Shown: positions 45,662 through 55,046 of the stretch, piece by piece
Layout: every line of letters starts with the position of its first letter
How positions within the stretch are numbered: position 1 is the stretch's first letter
NCBI GenBank assembly: GCA_963841885.1
Contig: CAWJEK010000019.1
Span: forward strand, 1 to 64,000
DNA length: 64,000 bases
Direction: 5' to 3'
DNA from: Bog-756 sp963841885
Lineage (GTDB): Bacteria > Actinomycetota > Acidimicrobiia > Acidimicrobiales > RAAP-2
Translations under genes and position numbers: made by a program
Notes under the pieces: generated by a model
Told to the model about the DNA's origin: nothing
Databases searched by the model: none
What the model saw: only the letters and a program-made list of their open reading frames with translations

Positions 45662-46504
45662 ATGCCCACCATCCATGTCGTCACCGACAGCTCATCCGAT
45701 CTCACGGAGGACGACATCGACGAGTTGGACATCGAGGTCGTTCCCCTCAGCATCCGGTTCGGCGACGAGGAGTTCACCGACGGTCTGGACCTGACCGTCG
45801 CGGAGTTCTACAGCCGCATGGCGCGGACCGAGGAGATCCCCCAGACCGCCTGCCCCTCGCCGGGTGCTTTCGAGGAGGCGTTCATCCGGGCGAAAGCCGG
45901 CGGCGCGGACGAGGTGATCTGCCTGAACATCTCCAGCGAGCTCTCGAACACGCTGCAATCGGCCCAGACGGCGGCCGAAGGGGTCAGGGACGAGATCCCG
46001 GTCCATGTGATCGACAGCAAGTCCGTGTCGAGCGGCCTCGGGACCCTGGTGCTCGAAGCGGCCCGCTCCGCCCGCCAGGGGGCCGACGTGACGGCCGTGC
46101 TGGCCCGGATCCGTGAACTGATCCCGAAGACGCACGTCATCGCCGCCCTCAACACCCTGGAGAACCTGAAGAAGGGTGGCCGGATCGGCGGCGCCGCCGC
46201 CATGGTCGGGTCCCTGCTGTCGATCAAGCCGGTCGTCGACATCACCGGCGGTTCCGTCGAGGAGGCGGGCAAGCCCCGGACCAGGAAGCGCGCCATGCAG
46301 ATGCTCTACGACCGGATGATCAAGGCCCTGCCGATCGAGTCGGTGGCGGTCATGCACGGAGGCGCTCCCGACATCGGCGACTTCCTCGACCTCATCTCCA
46401 CCCACTTCCCCCGGGAGTCGATCCGGCTGGGCCAGCTCGGGGCCGTCATCGGCGCCCACGGAGGAGCCGAGATCATCGGCGTCAGCTGGATCGCCTCGAC
46501 CTGA
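45662..46504 (+). CDS. degV: DegV family protein (fatty-acid binding)
   Basis: A 280-residue protein. The start IHVVTDSSSDLTEDDIDELD is the canonical DegV N-terminus. Others are VVPLSIRFGDEEFTDG, PQTACPSPGAFEEAF, VICLNISSELSNTLQSA, TLENLKKGGRIGGAAAMVGSLLSIKP and LGAVIGAHGGAEIIGVSWI. DegV (FakB-like) proteins bind fatty acids so that a FakA kinase can phosphorylate them; no kinase gene is next to it here. AAGGAG precedes the ATG. Confidence 0.95.
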   Translation: MPTIHVVTDSSSDLTEDDIDELDIEVVPLSIRFGDEEFTDGLDLTVAEFYSRMARTEEIPQTACPSPGAFEEAFIRAKAGGADEVICLNISSELSNTLQSAQTAAEGVRDEIPVHVIDSKSVSSGLGTLVLEAARSARQGADVTAVLARIRELIPKTHVIAALNTLENLKKGGRIGGAAAMVGSLLSIKPVVDITGGSVEEAGKPRTRKRAMQMLYDRMIKALPIESVAVMHGGAPDIGDFLDLISTHFPRESIRLGQLGAVIGAHGGAEIIGVSWIAST

Positions 46505-46625
46505 CCCGTCCGGGGCTCCCGCTCGCGGCGGATGGCGCGTCGCCCCGGAATCGTCCGACCGGGCCTGGTATTTTGGCCCCGGCGACCACGAGTTCTCCTC
46601 CCCCTGTCGCTCGGCGAGGTCCACG

Positions 46626-48286
46626 TTGGCAGAAGACGGCGGAAGTCCACCGGCATCGGCACCGGGCGACCCACCGACCGCCCCCGACGAACCGGCGGTC
46701 GGCGACGGCGACCCGGACGCCACGACCCGGGTGATCGTCGCGGTCCGTCGTCACCCGCAGGCCGTGAGACTGAGCGAGGACCCGAAGTGGGCGGAGCTGC
46801 TCCCCCACCAGCGCACCCATCAGGCGGTGGCGAGGGGGCCCGAAGGTCCGGGGGCGGTGGGCTCGGACCAGCAGGACATCGACGCCGTCACGTCGTTCTG
46901 CCACGCGCGACGGCCTGCGCGTGGTCGAGGCATCCGCCCACGACTCCCGGGTCGTCGTCGAAGGAACCGGGAAGAGCCTCCGGCGGGCATTCGGCCGGGG
47001 TGGGCCCGACGAGCCGACGCCGGGTGGCCGGAAGGCGGGAGGTGGCGGTGCCCTCCGGTCGGCCGACCAGCTGCAGGGCGTGGTGGTCGGGGTCTTCGGC
47101 CTCGATGACCGGCCTGTGGTCGGGCCCCTCCCGATCAAGGTGGCACCGCCACCGGCACCCGCGCCCCGCCGTGACGGCCGCCGACCTGATCGAGCGCTAC
47201 CGGTTCCCGGAGGAGACCGGGAGCGGCCAGCGGATCGCCATCATCGAACTGGGTGGCGGCTTCCGCCAGGAGGATCTGGAGACCTACTTCGCTCCCGGTC
47301 CGGTGCCGAAGGTGACCGTCGTCGAGGTCGGGGGCGCGTCCAACCGACCCGAGCCCGTCGCCGACGTGGCGGCCCTGATGGAGTGGATGGCGGCCGTGGC
47401 CAGGGGCGACACGCCGAAGACCCAGCCCCCCGACGCCGGCCGCTCCACCTACGAGGTGACGATGGACATCCAGCTGGTCGGCACCTTCGCGCCGGACGCC
47501 GAGATCGTCGTGTACTTCGCGGACAACACCGAGCTCGGGCTCCTCGATGCGTTCCACGAGGTACTCGACCCCGCCGGCCGGCGGCCCTCCGTGGTATCGC
47601 TCAGCTGGTCGTGGGCGGAGGCCGGCACCCCGTTGGAAAGGCGCATCAACGACGTCCTGGCGGACGCCGCCCACGCCGGCATCACCGTGTGCGTCGCGTC
47701 CGGAGACTACGGCTCGGCCGGTCCACCCGACCCGTCCGACCCCGACGATCACCTGTGCCCCGAGTTCCCGGGGACGAGCCACTACGCGCTGGCGTGCGGG
47801 GGCACGACGCTGCAGCACCGGGACGGCGAGATCCATGCGGAGGTGGTCTGGACGACCCCGGTCGGCATGTCCAGCGGGGGAGGGGTGAGTGCCGGTTTCG
47901 CCCTGCCCCCCTGGCAGACGGGACACGACGTGCCGACCCGTCCGGGCGGGTTCGCCGGCCGGGGCATCCCCGACGTCTCCGCCGTCGCCGACCCCATCAC
48001 CCATGTCGACGTCTTCGCCGGCGGCCAGTGGGGACCGGCTTCGGGCACCAGCGCCGCCGCGCCGCTGTGGGCCGGTCTCATCGCCCGGCTCAACGAGTCG
48101 CTCGGCACCCGCGTGGGCTACCTGAACCCGCTCCTCTACCGGCTCGCCCTGGAGCAACCGTCGATCACCCTGGACATCCTGGACGGCTCCAACGGCGCCT
48201 ATGTCGCCGGTCCGGGCTGGGACGCGTGCAGTGGCATCGGGTCGCCTGACGGGAAGAGGCTGCTGGCGGCCCTCCGGGGAAACTGA
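46626..48286 (+). CDS. S53 family (sedolisin/kumamolisin) peptidase, two frame breaks
   Basis: The locus encodes a pro-domain (46626 to ~47160) and a catalytic domain of about 370 residues. Catalytic residues are visible: Glu and Asp four residues apart in STYEVTMDIQLV, the SLSWSW strand, and the nucleophile Ser in ASGTSAAAPLWAG. The calcium-site end is GPGWDACSGIGSPDGKRLL. Two breaks need one skipped base each: near 46911 (CHAR to GLRVVEASAHDS) and in the C-run at 47162-47169 (PPPAPA to PAVTAADLIERYRF). The TTG start at 46626 is uncertain. The stop lies nine bases before the YcaO gene, so a shared transcript is likely and it may process the peptide of that locus. Confidence 0.85.
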
Positions 48287-48295
48287 CACCGCCGG

Positions 48296-49514
48296 ATGTG
48301 GGACCTCCGATCGGCGACCAAGGTGCCCGGCACCGACCGGGTCGTCCCGCTGGGCGAGACCGAGGCCACCGTCGAGAGGATCCTGCCCCTCGTGCCGATC
48401 ACCCGGATCTGCGACGTGACCCCCCTCGACCCCCTGGGCCTGCCCACCTACTCGGCGGTGACACCCCTGGCCATGGACCTCACGAGCCACCTGGGCCGGG
48501 GGCCGGACGCCCGCAGCGCGCGGGTCAGCGCCGTCGTGGAGGCGATCGAGCGCGTCAGCGCCGAACCTCCCGTCCCCGGGCCGACGCGCACCGCCAGCTT
48601 CGACGAACTGGAGGCCGACCGGATCGACGTCGTCGACCCGGTCACGCTCACCCTCCCATCGGATACGACTTACCGACCCGACCGGCCGTTCACCTGGGTG
48701 GAGAGCCACGATCTGGTCCGCGACCACGGCGGTGTGGACGGCCGCCGATCTGGTCACGAGTCCCCCCACCGAAGGGATGCTCCACGACGTCGACACCAAC
48801 GGCCTCGGCGCCGGCAACTCCCTCCTCGAGGCGACCGTGCACGGCCTCTGCGAGGTCATCGAGCGGGACGCGTGGAGTCAGCACGAGTTCGTGGCGCTCT
48901 TCGGGGACGACCACGACCCGGCCCCCCCGTGGCGGGGGATCGACCAGGACTCACTGCCGGACGCCGCCGGGGGCTGGGTCGACCGGATCCGGGGCGCCGG
49001 CCTCCGGCTCGCCCTGGTGGACATCACCACCGAACTCGGGGTCCCCACCATCCAGGCCCTGCTGACCGACCCCGGCCATCCGTCGGCCACCGGGCCGCGG
49101 ACCATGCACTTCCAGGGCTTCGGGACCCACCCGACCGCGGCGACGGCCCTGCTACGAGCCATCAGCGAGGCCGTGCAGGGTCGACTGGCGATCATCCAGG
49201 GCGCCCGCGACTCCTACAACGTGTCGCCCGCCTCGACGCGTCCGTTCACCGACCGCTACCGGGCCGCCCAGCTCGTCCCCCGTTCCGATGTCGCGTTCGA
49301 CGAGATCCCGAGCGTCCGCCACGACGACGTAGTGGACGACCTCGGGTTCCTCCTCGGCCGGCTCGAACGGGCCGGATTCGACTCCGCCGTGGCCACCGAC
49401 CTGACCCGGGTCCACTTCGGCGTCACCGTCGTGCGGGTGCGGGTGCCCCGGCTCTCCGGGTTCGTCGTCAACCGGCGCCGGGTCGACTGGCGATGCCTGC
49501 GCCACGTCCTGTGA
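48296..49514 (+). CDS. ycaO: YcaO-domain protein (ATP-dependent backbone cyclodehydratase/thioamidase), one frame break
   Basis: About 405 residues in the restored frame. The N-terminal part, starting at GTG 48296, contains RICDVTPLDPLGLPTYSAVTP and the ATP-binding helix ARVSAVVEAIERVSAE. After HDLVRDH one extra base near 48729 shifts the frame. The rest reads VWTAADLVTSPPTEG, TNGLGAGNSLLEATVHGLCEVIERD (the ExxER-type motif), GFGTHPTAATALLRAISEAVQGRLA and AGFDSAVATDLTR. YcaO enzymes phosphorylate peptide amides to form azolines or, with TfuA, thioamides. The stop overlaps the TfuA GTG by four bases, and a TfuA partner favours thioamide formation or a related sulfur transfer. Confidence 0.92.
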
Positions 49515-50671
49515 CCGGACCCGCCGTGCACGGCATCCCTCCGCTCGTCTACATCGGCCCCACGATCAGCGGGCGGGACGTCGAGGCGGTGCTGCCCGGG
49601 GCGGAGGTCCGACCACCCGTCCGACGGGGCGACCTCTACCGGGACCGCACGCTGCGCTACTCGGTCCTCGTCGTCATCGACGGCGTCTTCCACCAGGACG
49701 AGGCGGTCCCCACCCGCGAGGTCGTCGACGTCGCGGAGGACGGCGCCTGGGTGGTCGGCGCGTCGAGCATGGGAGCGCTACGGGCCGCCGAGTGCTGGCC
49801 GGCGGGGGTGGAGGGCATCGGGTCGATCTACCGGCTGTTCCGGTGGGGCAGCCTCGGGTCGGACGACGAGGTCGCCGTGGCCTTCGACCCGGACGATCCG
49901 GGACGGTCGTCGGTCGCCCTGGTCAACGTCCGCGCCGCCGTCGCCGCGGCCACCCGCCGGGGGGTCCTGCCCCCCGAGGTCGGCCGACGGCTCGTGGAGG
50001 TGGCCCGTGACACCTTCTACCCGGACCGCCACTGGCGGCCCCTGCTCCGGCGCGCCGGGGTCGACGACCCCGACGGCGCGCTCGAAGGACGACTCTCGGC
50101 GTTCGACCTCAAGCACACGGATGCGGTCCGGGCCCTGCGGTACGTGGCGCGCCGGCTGGCCGCGGATCCCTCCCTCACCCATCGACCCCGACGCGGCACC
50201 GGTCCCTTCGTCCCCTCCGAAGCGAGACGCGAGCGTCCGCACGCGGCAGGCGACGACCGGACGCCCGACGAGCTCCGCCTCGCCCTGGCGGCCTACCTCC
50301 TGGCCAGTGGGAGGTATCCCCCGAGAGGCGACGGCCGCCAGGTCGGAGAGGTTGCGGCGTACGGCGCGGTGACGTCACCCGAGCGGATCTGGCAGGACCT
50401 CGAGGAACGCGGCGAGCTGGATGCCAGTCTCTTCCGCCTGCGGGCCCTGCGGGATGCCCCGGACGAGGCCCGACGGATGGGCATCGCGCCGGGGCCCACG
50501 CACCGGGCGGCCGCCGACCGCGAGATCGCCGACCGGCACGGTTGCTCGTCGTGGTCGGAGCTCGAAGGACGCCTCGACCGGGGGTCACCCCTCGGCTCGT
50601 GGATCCTCGACTACCGCGAGGTGCTGCCGTGGGCCCTCTGCCTCCGCGAGGCGCTCTTCAAGCCGAACTGA
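49511..50671 (+). CDS. tfuA: TfuA-like protein, YcaO partner
   Basis: A 386-residue protein. The TfuA core is at the N-terminus: LVYIGPTISGRDVEAVLPGAEV, PPVRRGDLYRDR, VLVVIDGVFHQDEAV, REV-VDVAEDGAWVVGASSMGALRAAEC (the hallmark), GSIYRLFRWGSLGSDDEVAVAFDPDD. The C-terminal half is helical and of unknown function. TfuA proteins act with YcaO in thioamide formation, for example in thioviridamide-type peptides and in methyl-CoM reductase. The GTG at 49511 gives a GTGA overlap with YcaO; an ATG at 49493 is an alternative. Its 3' end overlaps the convergent heme-oxygenase-like gene by 14 bases. Confidence 0.92.
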   Translation: MTGPAVHGIPPLVYIGPTISGRDVEAVLPGAEVRPPVRRGDLYRDRTLRYSVLVVIDGVFHQDEAVPTREVVDVAEDGAWVVGASSMGALRAAECWPAGVEGIGSIYRLFRWGSLGSDDEVAVAFDPDDPGRSSVALVNVRAAVAAATRRGVLPPEVGRRLVEVARDTFYPDRHWRPLLRRAGVDDPDGALEGRLSAFDLKHTDAVRALRYVARRLAADPSLTHRPRRGTGPFVPSEARRERPHAAGDDRTPDELRLALAAYLLASGRYPPRGDGRQVGEVAAYGAVTSPERIWQDLEERGELDASLFRLRALRDAPDEARRMGIAPGPTHRAAADREIADRHGCSSWSELEGRLDRGSPLGSWILDYREVLPWALCLREALFKPN

Positions 50672-51374
50672 CCGCGGCGTCGGTCGGGGTCGACGCGTCG
50701 GCCGCGTCCAGGACGTCCTGGGTCAGCTCGGCCAGGAGGAAGACCGTCTGGAGGGCACTGGTGGCCACCAGTGCGGCCTGACGCGACGACAGGGGCAGCC
50801 CGTCGAGCAGGGCGTCGAGGTCGGCCTCGTGGTGCGGGTCGATCCGGGCATGGAGCAGGAGGGTCCGCATGCCCGCCGGATCGATGCCGGCGCGGGTGGC
50901 GAAGTCCCGGAGGAACGTCTCGCTCGCGACGCCCCCCTCCAGGGCGGCCATGTATCCGACGAGGGCGACCGGGTGGTCGTGGAGGATCCAGTAGTACTGG
51001 GCACCGACGAGTCGGGCCGCCGTCGCCGAGGGCGACCGGTCCAGCACTTCGGCCCGCGGGCGTCCGAGCGCCTCGAGGTCGTCGAGCAGCCAGGTGTCGT
51101 GGTCGCGCTCCTCCTCGATGTGCTGCGCGAGGAAGGGGAGCAGGCCGGCGGCGACCTCGTCACCGCTCGAGGCCACCAGTGCCTCGCAGCGCCCGGCCGC
51201 CGTCTCCATGAGGGGGATGCTGGCGCGGGCGAGGTCGTAGGTCTGGACCAGGAGCGAGGGGAACAGCGAGGCGGCGTCGTCCCGCGCCCAGAACCGGCCG
51301 TGGACGTCGCCGACGGACCCGAGCGCCAGCCCGATCTTCGTCTTGAGGACCAGGCTGGCGTTCGGGCCGCCCAC
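50658..51374 (-). CDS. Heme-oxygenase-like protein, putative iron-containing redox enzyme (HDO family)
   Basis: A 238-residue, almost entirely helical protein. It has the pattern of iron-containing redox enzymes: LKTKIGLALGS...RFWARDD, SLLVQTYDLARASIPLMETA, AQHIEEERDHDTWLLDDLEALG (Glu and His ligands), YYWILHDHPVALVGYMAALEG, and LLLHARIDPHHEADLDALLDG (His, Asp, His ligands). Related diiron oxidases such as UndA, BesC and SznF cut C-C bonds or oxidise N. It starts four bases after the stop codon of the short peptide gene, so the two are coupled. The enzyme may modify the peptide. A purely regulatory or TenA-like role cannot be excluded. Confidence 0.8.
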   Translation of the reverse strand: MGGPNASLVLKTKIGLALGSVGDVHGRFWARDDAASLFPSLLVQTYDLARASIPLMETAAGRCEALVASSGDEVAAGLLPFLAQHIEEERDHDTWLLDDLEALGRPRAEVLDRSPSATAARLVGAQYYWILHDHPVALVGYMAALEGGVASETFLRDFATRAGIDPAGMRTLLLHARIDPHHEADLDALLDGLPLSSRQAALVATSALQTVFLLAELTQDVLDAADASTPTDAAVSSA

Positions 51375-51377
51375 GGA

Positions 51378-51557
51378 TCAGAAGACGCTGGAGTGGGGCC
51401 CCTGCATCGACCCGTCGCCGCCGAGCTTCTTCTGGACGCTCACGAGGGCGTCGACCTCGGCCGCCGTCACCTGGTTGTCGATGATCTCCTGGTGCTCCTT
51501 GCTCAGCTTCTCCTTATCCACGAGGCCCGCGCTCGCCAGCGTGTCCACATTTGACAT
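51378..51557 (-). CDS. Candidate RiPP precursor peptide, 59 residues
   Basis: A small gene with AGGAGAG seven bases before its ATG. The N-terminal ~46 residues form an acidic, helical leader-like region (MSNVDTLASAGLVDKEKLS, then KEHQEIIDNQVTAAEVDALV). The pattern ends SVQKKLGG. After the Gly-Gly comes a short tail of different character, DGSMQGPHSSVF, a possible core of 12 residues rich in Ser, Gly and His. The gene is followed without a gap by the heme-oxygenase-like enzyme and lies next to YcaO and TfuA. Leader plus GG plus short core is typical of RiPP precursors. I know of no named family with this sequence. Confidence 0.72.
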   Translation of the reverse strand: MSNVDTLASAGLVDKEKLSKEHQEIIDNQVTAAEVDALVSVQKKLGGDGSMQGPHSSVF

Positions 51558-51599
51558 GGGTACTCTCCTATTCAGTTGGTTTCCGTCGTTACGGGGTGA

Positions 51600-54500
51600 C
51601 TACGCCTGGTCAGTGGTCAACACACCGTCGAGCATGCGCCTGGCGCGCAGCAGATCGGCGGTCGAGTGCCCCTCGGTGAATCCTTCGAGAATCGTGCCCA
51701 CCAGCGCGACGGCCTCGGGCCGTCGGTCGCTGCCCTCCAACAGGTCGGCCAGGCTCATGGCCGCCCGCAGCTCGAGTGACCGCGCCTGCTGCCCCGCGGC
51801 CACGGTCAGGGCCAGACGGAAGCACTGCTCCGCCTGGTCGGGATCGGTGGCGGCCACGAGCTCCCCCCGAATCCGGTGGAGCTCGGACTCCCACGCCCGC
51901 TCACCGGTCTCGCCCATCTCGCGCAGGGCCTCGTCGATGGCCCCCAGCCCGTCGTCAGGCCGGCCCACCGCGCCATAGGCATCGGCCAGCATGGCCAGGA
52001 AGTAGGTGAGGCAGACCCGGGCGCCGATGCCCCGGTAGGCGTCGACCCCGAACCGGAGCATGTCCACGGCGCCGGCGTCGCCGTCGGTGGCCGCCAGCCA
52101 GGACATCGTCATCATGCTGCCGAGCTCGCCGAAGGGCAGTCCGAACTCCGAGGCGATGGCCCCCTCCGCCTCGCCCAGCCTCGCCAGCTTGGCCCGGTCC
52201 CGCTCGAGGTAGGCCACGAAACTGGCCCAGTGGAAGCTCTGCACCCGCGCGAAGGGCTGACCCATGGCGTCGGCGAGATCGATCCCCTGCTGCATCCGAA
52301 CGTTCGCCTGTTCGGGAAAGCCAAGATGCCAGAGCGCGATGCCGAGGTAGCCGAGGGACATGACCCCGGCGTGGTGGCCGCTGGGAGAGACGTTCTGCTC
52401 CTCGGCCTGCTCGATGAAGTAGTCGGCGCCCTTCTCCAGCGCCTCCCGGCCCCCGACCAGGTCGCCCAGGTAGAACAGGCTGGTACCTACGCCGAACATC
52501 GCCTCGGCGAGGAGCTCGGGACGGGACTCGGCCAGGCTCTCGATCTGGCGGCCCTTCTCGAGCGACTCGACGTACTGGCCGCGGGCCTGGCGGAAGGCGC
52601 CGAGTCCCCACAGGACCCAGAACAGCTCGGGTGCGTCGCCGATGCGCTCGCACAGTTCGAGCGCCCGGGTATAGGCCTGCTCGGCCTCCGACGAGCCGTA
52701 GCCGCGCGACGAGTTGTAGGCGGGGCCGACCCCCATGACCAGGGCGAGCTCGAGCTGCCAGCGTTCCCGGTCGTCGGGCATGGCCGCCGCCTCGGCCAGC
52801 CCCCGGTCGAAGTGGGCGATGGCTTCCGCATAGGCCGAACGGTCGACGGCCCGCTTGCCGGCCAGGAGCCACTGGTCCGCCGCCGGCTGGTGCATGGCCG
52901 CCTCGGTGAAGTGATGGGCGACGAATTCCGGCTGGTCGACGAGCACGTCCCACTGCTCGGCCAGGGCGACCTCGGCGATCCGGGCGTGGTAGTCGCGCCG
53001 GGACCGCTTCAGGAGCGACTTGTAGGCCGCGTCCTGGATGAGCGCGTGGTGGAAGGTGTAGTGGGCCTCCGGCGGTGAGCCCTTGCGACGCAGCAGCTCG
53101 GCGCCGACCAGGGTGTCGAGCGAGGCGGCGAGCTGCTCGGGGTCGACGAGGCCGCAGCTCTCCAACATCGTCCAGTCGAACTCGCGGCCCAGGACCGAGG
53201 CGAACTGCACGACCTTCTTGGCGTCCCCCAGATGGTCGAGACGGGTCCGGAGCGAGCTGTCCAGGGTGACCGGGATCGTGACGGGGTCCGGGCCGGATCC
53301 GGCGGTCCGGCCGGCGAACTGGGGCGACTCGATCACCATCTTCGTGAGCTCCTCGACGAAGAGGGGCACGCCGTCGGCCCGCTCGATGATCAGGTCGACC
53401 ATCTCCGGCTTCAGGCCGCCGGCGCCCGCCACGTCGGTCACCAGGTCACGGACGTCGGCGGCGTCGAGCGGGTCGAGTGACAGCTCGACGACACCGGCCG
53501 CGGGGGACGGCGCGGGGTGGAACGTCGGCCGGTAGCTGAGCAGTAGCAGCAGGCGCTCGTGTTCGATCGCCGCCGCCAGCATGTCGAGCAGCTCGAGCGA
53601 CGACGGGTCCACCCAGTGGAGGTCCTCGACGGTGATGGCCACGGGAGACCGGCGGGCGTGGTGGGTCAGGAGGGCGACGACGGCCTCCATCGTCCGACGG
53701 CGCTGCAGCTCGGGACTCAGCTGCAGGGGCTCGGCGTCATCGGGCTCGAGGGACAGGAACGCCCGCAGGAGCCGGAACGCCTCGGGATCGTCGAATCCCT
53801 CGAGGCTCTCCTCGAGCCGGTGCAGGCGCTCGTCCCGTCCGTCACGACCGGCGATCCCGAGCAGGCCGCGGACGACCTCGAGCACGGGGTAGAAGGAGGT
53901 GTTCTGGGTCTGGGGGGTGCAGCGCCCGGTGAGCCAGACGCCGTCGGTGGACTCGCCTTCCTTGCGGAGGGCGTACAGCAGGCGTGACTTGCCGATGCCG
54001 CCCTCGCCGCACACCCGCACGACGTGGCCTTCGCCCGCCTGCGCCGCCCCCCACAGTCCGCGGAGGGTGTCCAGCTCCGGCTCCCGGCCGACCAGGGGCC
54101 GCAGGCCCTGGTGGACAGCCAGCTCGAACGGCGTCCGGATGGCACTGGCCTCGATGGGTCGATAGGCCCGCATGGGGGTGCCGATGCCCTTGAGTGTGAA
54201 CTCCCCCAGCTCCTCCCAACGGAAGTAACCCTCCACCAGGCGCTGGACATCGGCGCTGACGACGACCGAGTCGGCCTCGGCGAGGTCCTGGAGTCGCGAG
54301 GCGATGTTCGGGGTGCTCCCGACGACCACCAGCTCACCCGAGCCCGGTTCGAGCATGCCGGCGACGACGTCGCCGATGTGGATCCCGATCCTCGTCTTCA
54401 GCACCGCCGAGTCGGAGCCGACCCGGGCGTTGAGCGATTCCATGGACTCGATGATCTCCAAGCCCGCCTGGACCGACTGCTGGACGTCGTCGTCGTGGGC

Positions 54501-54704
54501 CATCGGATACCCGAAGAACACCAGGACGCCGTCCCCCAGGTACTTGGCCACGTGGCCGTGGTGCTTCTCCACGATGTCGCGACAGGCCAACTGGTAGGAC
54601 GTCACCACCTCGAGCAACTCCTCGGGGTCGAGGAGGTCGGACATGGCGGTCGACCCGACCAGGTCGCAGAACATCACCGTTACTGCTCTGCGGTCCGGTT
54701 CCAT
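51600..54704 (-). CDS. Adenylate/guanylate cyclase-domain, AAA-ATPase, TPR regulatory protein
   Basis: A 1034-residue protein. Residues ~1-180 form a class III nucleotide cyclase domain: VTVMFCDLVGSTAMSD (metal Asp), VAKYLGDGVLVFFGYP (second Asp), RIGIHIGDVVAG and VVGSTPNIASRLQDLAEAD. Next is a STAND-type ATPase (~215-450) with Walker A RVCGEGGIGKSRLLYALR and ITVEDLHWVDPSSLELLDML. The last ~400 residues are TPR-like helical repeats. Such proteins are widespread in actinobacteria as signal integrators, without a helix-turn-helix here. It ends 43 bases before the peptide gene start, in the same direction, so read-through or co-transcription is possible. Confidence 0.92.
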   Translation of the reverse strand: MEPDRRAVTVMFCDLVGSTAMSDLLDPEELLEVVTSYQLACRDIVEKHHGHVAKYLGDGVLVFFGYPMAHDDDVQQSVQAGLEIIESMESLNARVGSDSAVLKTRIGIHIGDVVAGMLEPGSGELVVVGSTPNIASRLQDLAEADSVVVSADVQRLVEGYFRWEELGEFTLKGIGTPMRAYRPIEASAIRTPFELAVHQGLRPLVGREPELDTLRGLWGAAQAGEGHVVRVCGEGGIGKSRLLYALRKEGESTDGVWLTGRCTPQTQNTSFYPVLEVVRGLLGIAGRDGRDERLHRLEESLEGFDDPEAFRLLRAFLSLEPDDAEPLQLSPELQRRRTMEAVVALLTHHARRSPVAITVEDLHWVDPSSLELLDMLAAAIEHERLLLLLSYRPTFHPAPSPAAGVVELSLDPLDAADVRDLVTDVAGAGGLKPEMVDLIIERADGVPLFVEELTKMVIESPQFAGRTAGSGPDPVTIPVTLDSSLRTRLDHLGDAKKVVQFASVLGREFDWTMLESCGLVDPEQLAASLDTLVGAELLRRKGSPPEAHYTFHHALIQDAAYKSLLKRSRRDYHARIAEVALAEQWDVLVDQPEFVAHHFTEAAMHQPAADQWLLAGKRAVDRSAYAEAIAHFDRGLAEAAAMPDDRERWQLELALVMGVGPAYNSSRGYGSSEAEQAYTRALELCERIGDAPELFWVLWGLGAFRQARGQYVESLEKGRQIESLAESRPELLAEAMFGVGTSLFYLGDLVGGREALEKGADYFIEQAEEQNVSPSGHHAGVMSLGYLGIALWHLGFPEQANVRMQQGIDLADAMGQPFARVQSFHWASFVAYLERDRAKLARLGEAEGAIASEFGLPFGELGSMMTMSWLAATDGDAGAVDMLRFGVDAYRGIGARVCLTYFLAMLADAYGAVGRPDDGLGAIDEALREMGETGERAWESELHRIRGELVAATDPDQAEQCFRLALTVAAGQQARSLELRAAMSLADLLEGSDRRPEAVALVGTILEGFTEGHSTADLLRARRMLDGVLTTDQA

Positions 54705-55046
54705 ACGTGCGCCCTGCTCCTATCCGCCGTCAGCTGTCACCTGACTTGCCACAAGTATTTGTACCGAACAGTACTCCAGAACATTTCTGCGTTCACGGGG
54801 CCTGCAACTTGGGTTGACCGACCCGGCCGGCGGCCGCGGGTCCCGAAGGACCGCCGGCCGTACCCGTTGTACTCTGACGTCGGATCGGGTGTCCCGACGT
54901 GCCCGGATGGCGGATGCGTCGGGTCGGTGGACCGGTCCATCGGGTGGTGGTTCCGGAGGTCGTCCGACCTCCGGCCCGACCACCCGGCGGTGACGGAGCG
55001 GAGCGTCCCGCCATGGCGGTAACACGGCAACCAAGGAGGCGAGCAC
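54705..55046. promoter_or_regulatory. Divergent promoter region between the cyclase/ATPase regulator and the FAD oxidase
   Basis: About 340 bases without a convincing gene. On the minus strand AGGAG lies upstream of the regulator ATG, and an AT-richer stretch around 54750-54790 stands out from the GC-rich background and may hold the regulator promoter. At 54754-54775 AGTA and TACT ends give a weak dyad. The right part leads to AAGGAGG before the FAD oxidase ATG. No short ORF, tRNA or clear repeat is seen. Confidence 0.4.

Noticed and set aside
48296..50671. One 791-residue YcaO-TfuA fusion in a single frame
   Set aside because: The frame between about 48730 and 49490 encodes Arg/Pro-rich nonsense, while the true YcaO continuation lies in another frame with its own stop at 49514. 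Two overlapping genes fit better.
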